In this document: piece after piece, positions 14,601 through 17,530 of the stretch | How the letters are laid out: each line of letters begins with the position of its first letter | Position numbering within the stretch: position 1 is the stretch's first letter | NCBI GenBank assembly: GCA_040753835.1 | Contig: JBFMDM010000041.1 | Span: 1 to 17,530 of the forward strand | Reading direction: 5' to 3' | DNA length: 17,530 nt | Origin: JACRIK01 sp040753835 | Lineage (GTDB): Bacteria; Planctomycetota; MHYJ01; JACQXL01 | The notes under the pieces: generated by a model | The model's input: only the letters and a program-made list of their open reading frames with translations | The model's database searches: none | What the model was told of the DNA's origin: nothing | Translations under genes and position numbers: made by a program

Positions 14601-14801
14601 ATGATAACCTGTAGAGGCGCCTCTACGACTTGTAGAGGCGTGTTTACAACTTGTAGAGGCGTGGTTACAACTCGTGGAGGCGTGGTTACAACTCGTGGAG
14701 GCGTGGTTACAACTCGTGGAGTCGTGGTTACGACTTGTGGAGTCGTGGTTACGACTTGTGGAGTCGTGGTTACAACTTGTGGAGGCGTAGTTAAACCGTA
14801 G
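14601..14801 (+). CDS. Possible 66-aa peptide of 7-residue repeats (TTCGGVV type)
   Basis: ATG at 14601 preceded by GGAAAGGGGGTG, strongly complementary to the 3' end of 16S rRNA. The peptide is a degenerate first unit plus eight heptads: TTCRGVF, TTCRGVV, TTRGGVV twice, TTRGVVV, TTCGVVV twice, TTCGGVV, then KP and a stop. Because the DNA period is 21, all frames on both strands stay open through the array, so openness is not evidence of coding. Most unit-to-unit differences change the amino acid in this frame. In favour of translation are the ribosome binding site and its position 15 bases after the predicted sigma-54 start. It may equally be a non-coding array in the leader of the downstream gene. 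Confidence 0.4.
   Translation: MITCRGASTTCRGVFTTCRGVVTTRGGVVTTRGGVVTTRGVVVTTCGVVVTTCGVVVTTCGGVVKP
14611..14792. repeat. Tandem 21-bp repeat array, eight units plus a degenerate first
   Basis: Full units begin at 14625, 14646, 14667, 14688, 14709, 14730, 14751 and 14772. Units 3 and 4 are identical, and so are units 6 and 7, which points to recent duplication. Units 6 and 7 each form a perfect hairpin ACGACT-TGTGG-AGTCGT; the others pair less well. The array starts with a perfect 16-bp palindrome, GTAGAGGCGCCTCTAC (14611-14626). There are no spacers, so it is not a CRISPR array. Confidence 0.9.
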
Positions 14802-14807
14802 AAATGA

Positions 14808-14820
14808 CCCCCAGTGGGGG
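14808..14820 (+). promoter_or_regulatory. Small GC-rich hairpin before the 227-aa gene
   Basis: CCCCC-AGT-GGGGG lies seven bases after the repeat-ORF stop and about ten bases before the AAGGAG ribosome binding site of the next gene. It could influence passage of ribosomes or polymerase between the array and the gene. No T-run follows, so it is a poor intrinsic terminator. Confidence 0.4.
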
Positions 14821-14845
14821 GATCTAAGAAAAGGAGAGGTGGAGT

Positions 14846-15529
14846 ATGAGAAAGCCAGGATATATGCCAAGGAAGGACCAGGCCTTTTTCAGTTTTCAGG
14901 GCAACCTGAATAACACGGTAGTGGCCAATGCCGTGGCTTGGGGAATTCCGCCTGCGGCCGTGACGGCCTTTACGGCCAGCCGGACCGCCTACGAGCCAAT
15001 ATACACAAAAAGTCAGGATAAGGGCCATCGCACTCAGCAGGATGTATCCAAGCACCGTGCGGCTCGCAAGGTCTACCAGAAGGAAATTGAGGTCTTTGTC
15101 AATACCTATCTGCGCTTTAACCCGCTGGTTACCGATGACGAGATGGCCGGGATGAAGATACCGCGCCGGGATTTTGAACCCTCGCCGCATCCGCCTATAG
15201 ACGATATCCCGCTGGTCGGCCTGCGCGCCCAGGGCGGCGGCGACCTTGAGTTCCGCATCCGCGTAACCGAGGATAAAACACTGCCCAGTATGCATCCGGC
15301 CGCGAATTTAATAGAGTTGCGCTTTGTCATCCTGGAGCAGGGTGATATCCCGCCGGCCGATGAGAATGATTTTACCAAAAAGGAGGTCTCATCGCGCGCC
15401 AAATTCACCCTGGCGCTGGGCCTGAAAAGCACCGGCAAAAAATTCTGGGGCATCTTCAGATGGGTCAATACCCACAAGCCCAGAACCGCCGGGCACTGGA
15501 CCGAGCCGATTAGCGTCATAATCGCATAA
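14846..15529 (+). CDS. 227-aa protein of unknown function, helical N-terminus and fibronectin-III-like C-terminus
   Basis: AAGGAGAGGTGG precedes the ATG at 14846, so translation should be efficient. No signal peptide or membrane segment. Residues about 5-110 look alpha-helical (GNLNNTVVANAVAWGIPPAA, YEPIY, KHRAARKVYQKEIEVFVNTY) with a conserved-looking FNPLVTDDEM turn. A Pro-rich link (PSPHPPIDDIP, about 112-122) leads to a beta-sandwich. Its last strands (FWGIFRWVNTHKP, then GHWTEPISVIIA) resemble the F-G end of a fibronectin type III domain (R-W-x-N ... G-x-W-S/T-x-x-x-S). From memory this architecture recurs in Bacteroidota and allied phyla as an uncharacterised family; I could not check that. 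It is the last gene downstream of the sigma-54 promoter and tandem array. Function unknown. Confidence 0.8.
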   Translation: MRKPGYMPRKDQAFFSFQGNLNNTVVANAVAWGIPPAAVTAFTASRTAYEPIYTKSQDKGHRTQQDVSKHRAARKVYQKEIEVFVNTYLRFNPLVTDDEMAGMKIPRRDFEPSPHPPIDDIPLVGLRAQGGGDLEFRIRVTEDKTLPSMHPAANLIELRFVILEQGDIPPADENDFTKKEVSSRAKFTLALGLKSTGKKFWGIFRWVNTHKPRTAGHWTEPISVIIA

Positions 15530-15545
15530 AGGCAACCACTAATTA

Positions 15546-15620
15546 GCCACGAACCTGCCTGCCGGCAGGCAGGGGCACTAAGACACTAAGAAATTCTTGG
15601 CGCCTTTGTGTCTTAGTGGC
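15546..15620. repeat. Composite GCCAC-type repeat with nested palindrome between convergent genes
   Basis: GCCACGAA, then the palindrome CCTGCCTGCCGGCAGGCAGG (15554-15573), then CACTAAGACAC, which pairs perfectly with GTGTCTTAGTG at 15609-15619. It lies between the 227-aa gene and the convergent cupin gene and could act as a two-way terminator hairpin. Confidence 0.85.
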
Positions 15621-15629
15621 GAGTTATTT

Positions 15630-15965
15630 TTATTTATTCGGTATCATACAGAGGAATTTGAGTGTGCCCGGGCCGGTATTGCGGAACTGGTGGAGTTTGT
15701 CCGGCTCCACATAAACCACAAATCCGGTCTTGAATGTCTTGCGTTCTTTTTCATAGACCAGTTCGCCCTGGCCTTCCAGGATAAAGACCTCGTGCTCGGT
15801 CTGATGGGTATGAAGCGGGGTGTGGCCGTCAGGGGCCACCTCAAACAGGCGCATAGCGAAGTTGGGCGCTTCTTTCTGTGAAATCAGCCAGCGCATCTTG
15901 ATTCCCTCGGCTCCTTCCACGTTGACCGGCAACAGATGCACGTCGTTGTTGTCCTGGACTTTCAT
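15630..15965 (-). CDS. Small cupin-domain protein
   Basis: 111 aa, a single cupin barrel. Motif 1 reads PDGHTPLHTHQTEHEVFILE, with the two histidines after PL and the Glu of EHE as metal ligands. Motif 2 reads GFVVYVEPDKLHQFRNTG, with the fourth ligand His. A metal-binding role is therefore likely, and the substrate is unknown. The frame extends upstream to 15989, but AAAGGA directly before the ATG at 15965 marks the start. Upstream lies a GCCAC-type repeat and then the polyferredoxin gene on the same strand; together with mnmA they may form one transcription unit. Single-domain cupins next to Fe-S genes are often sensors or small enzymes, but nothing here decides which. Confidence 0.88.
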   Translation of the reverse strand: MKVQDNNDVHLLPVNVEGAEGIKMRWLISQKEAPNFAMRLFEVAPDGHTPLHTHQTEHEVFILEGQGELVYEKERKTFKTGFVVYVEPDKLHQFRNTGPGTLKFLCMIPNK

Positions 15966-15976
15966 AATAATCCTTT

Positions 15977-16032
15977 GCCACGAAGGCACTAAGACACCAA
16001 GGAAATTCTTTGTGCCTTGGTGTCTTTGTGGC
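15977..16032. repeat. GCCAC-type inverted repeat between cupin and polyferredoxin genes
   Basis: GCCACGAAGGCACTAAGACA pairs with the right arm CTTGGTGTCTTTGTGGC around AAATTC. This is the uninterrupted form: GCCACGAA runs directly into GGCAC, where the copies at 6202, 6890 and 15546 carry the 20-bp CCTGCC palindrome. Confidence 0.85.
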
Positions 16033-16039
16033 TATCCTT

Positions 16040-16528
16040 CTATTTAAGAGTTTCTTTCTGCAATAGTTTCTTGGCCAGGCCCTTGCGCCGGTCCGCCAAT
16101 TCCAATGTCTCTTCTTCATAACGGATGGCGTTGGTGGAGCAGACCTTGACGCACTTGGGGTCGCCGGAACACAGGTCGCACTTGACGATATCATTATGAT
16201 GCACCGTGATAGCCGCATAGGGGCAGACCGTGGCGCAGAACCGGCACTTGATGCACTTGGTGGAATCGTATTTGACCACGCCGCCCGCCTGACCTTTCCC
16301 GTCGGGCAGGTTGTCGCGGTAATAGGCGTTCTGGGGGCAGAACTTCATACACAGCGCGTCTTCGCACTGCATACAGATGAGCGGATACTCCAGCCGCTCA
16401 AACTCGTCCCGAACGATGCTGATAGCCGCTTTCTTGGGATTGCATTCCCCGAACTTGCTCAAGGAGCAGGCAATGGAACACTCCCTGCATCCGGTGCAGA
16501 GTTCAGGGTAGACGTACAGGTATTTCAT
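16040..16528 (-). CDS. Polyferredoxin-like electron-transfer protein with four 4Fe-4S motifs
   Basis: 162 aa. Four cysteine clusters can each bind a 4Fe-4S centre: Cys11, 14, 17, 21; Cys52, 55, 60, 64; Cys92, 95, 98, 102; and Cys117, 120, 126, 130. The spacing CxxCxxxxCxxxC in the second and CxxCxxxxxCxxxC in the fourth is that of DMSO-reductase-type beta subunits and of the ferredoxin partners of aldehyde:ferredoxin oxidoreductase. It would pass electrons for a redox enzyme in the cytoplasm. No catalytic partner gene is in the window; only a cupin follows and mnmA precedes. The start ATG at 16528 is clear from MKYLYVYPELCTGC; its upstream leader is a CTGTCTGCC-type low-complexity stretch without a ribosome binding site. 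Confidence 0.9.
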   Translation of the reverse strand: MKYLYVYPELCTGCRECSIACSLSKFGECNPKKAAISIVRDEFERLEYPLICMQCEDALCMKFCPQNAYYRDNLPDGKGQAGGVVKYDSTKCIKCRFCATVCPYAAITVHHNDIVKCDLCSGDPKCVKVCSTNAIRYEEETLELADRRKGLAKKLLQKETLK

Positions 16529-16579
16529 ATTACGGTCTATCTGTCTGCCTGTCTACCGGTTGACCGGCCGACTGGCTGA

Positions 16580-17530
16580 CTATTTGACTGACTTTATCCA
16601 CCCGCCGCCCAGGACGGTATCTCCTTTATAGAACACCGCGGCCTGGCCCGGGGTGATGGCGAATTGCGGCTGTCTGAACCGCACCTCAACCCGTTTATTG
16701 CCTAATATTTTTATCTTTGCCTTGGACTGTTTGTGTAAATATCTTATTTTAACCTCTGCATCAAGAGTTTTTAGTGATTTTCTTAAAGCCAGTTTGACGC
16801 CGCAGGGGGAGTTACTGGCTCTTAGACCCCCGCCCGAAGGCGAGGCTCGCCCTAATGGCGGCGCCTCTGGCGGGCCGGCATTTACCCAGTTCACCTCGTC
16901 CGCAACAAATGTGGTATTGAGCACGTCCGACCGGTCGCCCAGAATGACGGTATTGGTTTTGGGAATAATCCTGGAGACATAGGCAGGTCTGCCCATGGCA
17001 ATCCTGAGTCCGCGCCTTTGGCCGATGGTGAATAACTGAAAGCCGTCGTGTTTGCCGATGACCTTGCCTGAGGTGTCCTTTACCTTGCCGGTTTTAAGCC
17101 GGTCTGGGATGCGCTCCTTAAGCAGGTTTTGGTAGCCGCTTGAGGGCACGAAGCAGACATCCTGGCTCTCCGGCTTGTCCTTGACCGGCAGGTCTATCCG
17201 GTGGGCAATCCTGCGCACCTCTTTTTTGGTCATCTCGCCCAGCGGGAATATAATCCGGGCCAGTTGTTGCTGGCTTAGGGTGAACAGCACATACGACTGG
17301 TCTTTGGTTATATCCACTCCCTTGCGTAAAACGTGTATTCCTTGTGTTCTTTGTGCCCTTTGTGGTGAAGTAATCCGCGCGTAATGCCCGGTGGCAATAT
17401 AATCCGCGCCGAGTTTGTCCGCATATTCTAATAGTTTGCCGAATTTGAGATACTGATTGCACCTGATGCAGGGATTGGGAGTCCGGCCCTGGTCGTATTC
17501 CGAGCAGAAGTAGTCAATCAGACGCCCGAA
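16580..17530 (-). CDS. mnmA: tRNA-specific 2-thiouridylase MnmA, 5'-truncated, with two repeat-derived inserts
   Basis: Thiolates U34 of tRNA-Lys, -Glu and -Gln. The frame is open to the window edge, so the GTG at 17317 is internal. About 316 residues are visible; the N-terminal PP-loop is outside. Present are GRTPNPCIRCN (catalytic Cys), LGADYIATGHYARI, KDQSYVLFTL, ESQDVCFV (second Cys), FQLFTIGQRRGL and the C-terminal barrel ending TPGQAAVFYKGDTVLGGGWI. After HYARI, TSPQRAQRTQG is encoded by a CACCACAAAGGGCACAAAG half-repeat (17341-17366). After EVNWVNAGPP, about 30 residues rich in Pro/Gly/Ser are encoded by a palindromic element (about 16795-16880). Both fall in variable loops and keep the frame and all catalytic residues, so the enzyme is probably active. 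Confidence 0.93.
   Translation of the reverse strand, partial: FGRLIDYFCSEYDQGRTPNPCIRCNQYLKFGKLLEYADKLGADYIATGHYARITSPQRAQRTQGIHVLRKGVDITKDQSYVLFTLSQQQLARIIFPLGEMTKKEVRRIAHRIDLPVKDKPESQDVCFVPSSGYQNLLKERIPDRLKTGKVKDTSGKVIGKHDGFQLFTIGQRRGLRIAMGRPAYVSRIIPKTNTVILGDRSDVLNTTFVADEVNWVNAGPPEAPPLGRASPSGGGLRASNSPCGVKLALRKSLKTLDAEVKIRYLHKQSKAKIKILGNKRVEVRFRQPQFAITPGQAAVFYKGDTVLGGGWIKSVK
16795..16880. repeat. Palindromic element inserted in frame in mnmA
   Basis: Contains TTACTGGCTCTTA (16812-16824), shared exactly with the intergenic element at 1041-1053, and the palindrome GGCGAGGCTCGCC at 16839-16851, plus GGCGGCGCC-type steps. On the coding strand it gives a stretch rich in Pro, Gly, Ser and Ala that ordinary MnmA proteins lack. 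Confidence 0.7.
17341..17366. repeat. Half copy of the GCCAC-type repeat inside mnmA
   Basis: On the minus strand it reads CACCACAAAGGGCACAAAG followed by AACACAAG, close to the left arm of the element at 4866. It encodes part of the loop between HYARI and RKGVD. Confidence 0.6.

Noticed and set aside
14611..14792. CRISPR array
   Set aside because: Units are directly adjacent with a 21-bp period and have no spacers; no cas genes nearby.
14427..14870. Minus-strand open frame with STSCNHA repeats
   Set aside because: Again open only because of the 21-bp period; it also covers the sigma-54 promoter and lacks a convincing start.
14510..15295. Long minus-strand open frame (261 codons) across the tandem array and the 227-aa gene, with VVTTPPR-type heptads
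   Set aside because: It runs antisense through a gene with a good ribosome binding site, and the 21-bp period keeps every frame open. Kept only as an alternative reading of the array.
14123..15529. Diversity-generating retroelement or reverse-transcriptase-linked repeat system
   Set aside because: No reverse transcriptase, template/variable repeat pair or related gene is present in the window.
17118..17462. Separate small gene upstream of mnmA on the minus strand
   Set aside because: Off-frame shadow. The mnmA frame itself stays open to the window edge and carries the family motifs there.

Overview
The window looks like chromosomal DNA of an uncultured Gram-negative bacterium of moderate GC content, most likely a planctomycete (Planctomycetota). 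The evidence is circumstantial. A secreted protein combines HEAT-like repeats with a prenyltransferase/squalene-oxidase-like toroid, a large membrane anti-sigma-like protein follows an ECF sigma factor, and there is a sigma-54 promoter. The genome also carries many small palindromic repeats of the kind common in metagenome-assembled planctomycetes and related phyla. No rRNA, tRNA, CRISPR array, phage gene or transposase was seen.

Layout. 1-1007: 3' part of tyrS. 1088-3428: a secreted protein of unknown function, then an inositol-monophosphatase-family phosphatase. 3489-6196: a glcD/glcF pair (FAD subunit and Fe-S subunit of a glycolate/D-lactate-type dehydrogenase). 6376-9241: ECF sigma factor and a zinc-finger, DUF4349-type membrane protein that is probably its regulator. 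9238-11419 (minus): lipoprotein PAP2 phosphatase and M28 peptidase, ending convergently with a 3-bp overlap. 11506-14122: secreted HEAT/toroid protein and a coupled membrane protein. 14123-15529: the most unusual region. 15630-17530 (minus): cupin, polyferredoxin-like protein and 5'-truncated mnmA.

The best candidate for an undescribed system is 14244-15529. It starts with an orphan Fis-type helix-turn-helix, which looks like the C-terminal tail of an NtrC-family activator without its ATPase. Next come an upstream inverted repeat, an IHF-like site and a consensus-perfect sigma-54 promoter at 14560-14575. The promoter points into a tandem array of eight 21-bp units with a degenerate leading unit, which can be read as a peptide of 7-residue repeats or as a string of small hairpins. 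A 227-aa protein with a helical N-terminal half and a fibronectin-III-like C-terminal half follows.

A second theme runs through the whole window. At least three small repeat families sit between genes and also inside genes, in frame: glcF (several low-complexity patches), mnmA (two insertions), the M28 peptidase (a 30-bp hairpin) and the C-terminus of the ECF sigma factor. Several start codons directly abut a repeat and lack a clear Shine-Dalgarno sequence. This resembles the protein-coding palindromic elements known from Rickettsia, but with other sequences.
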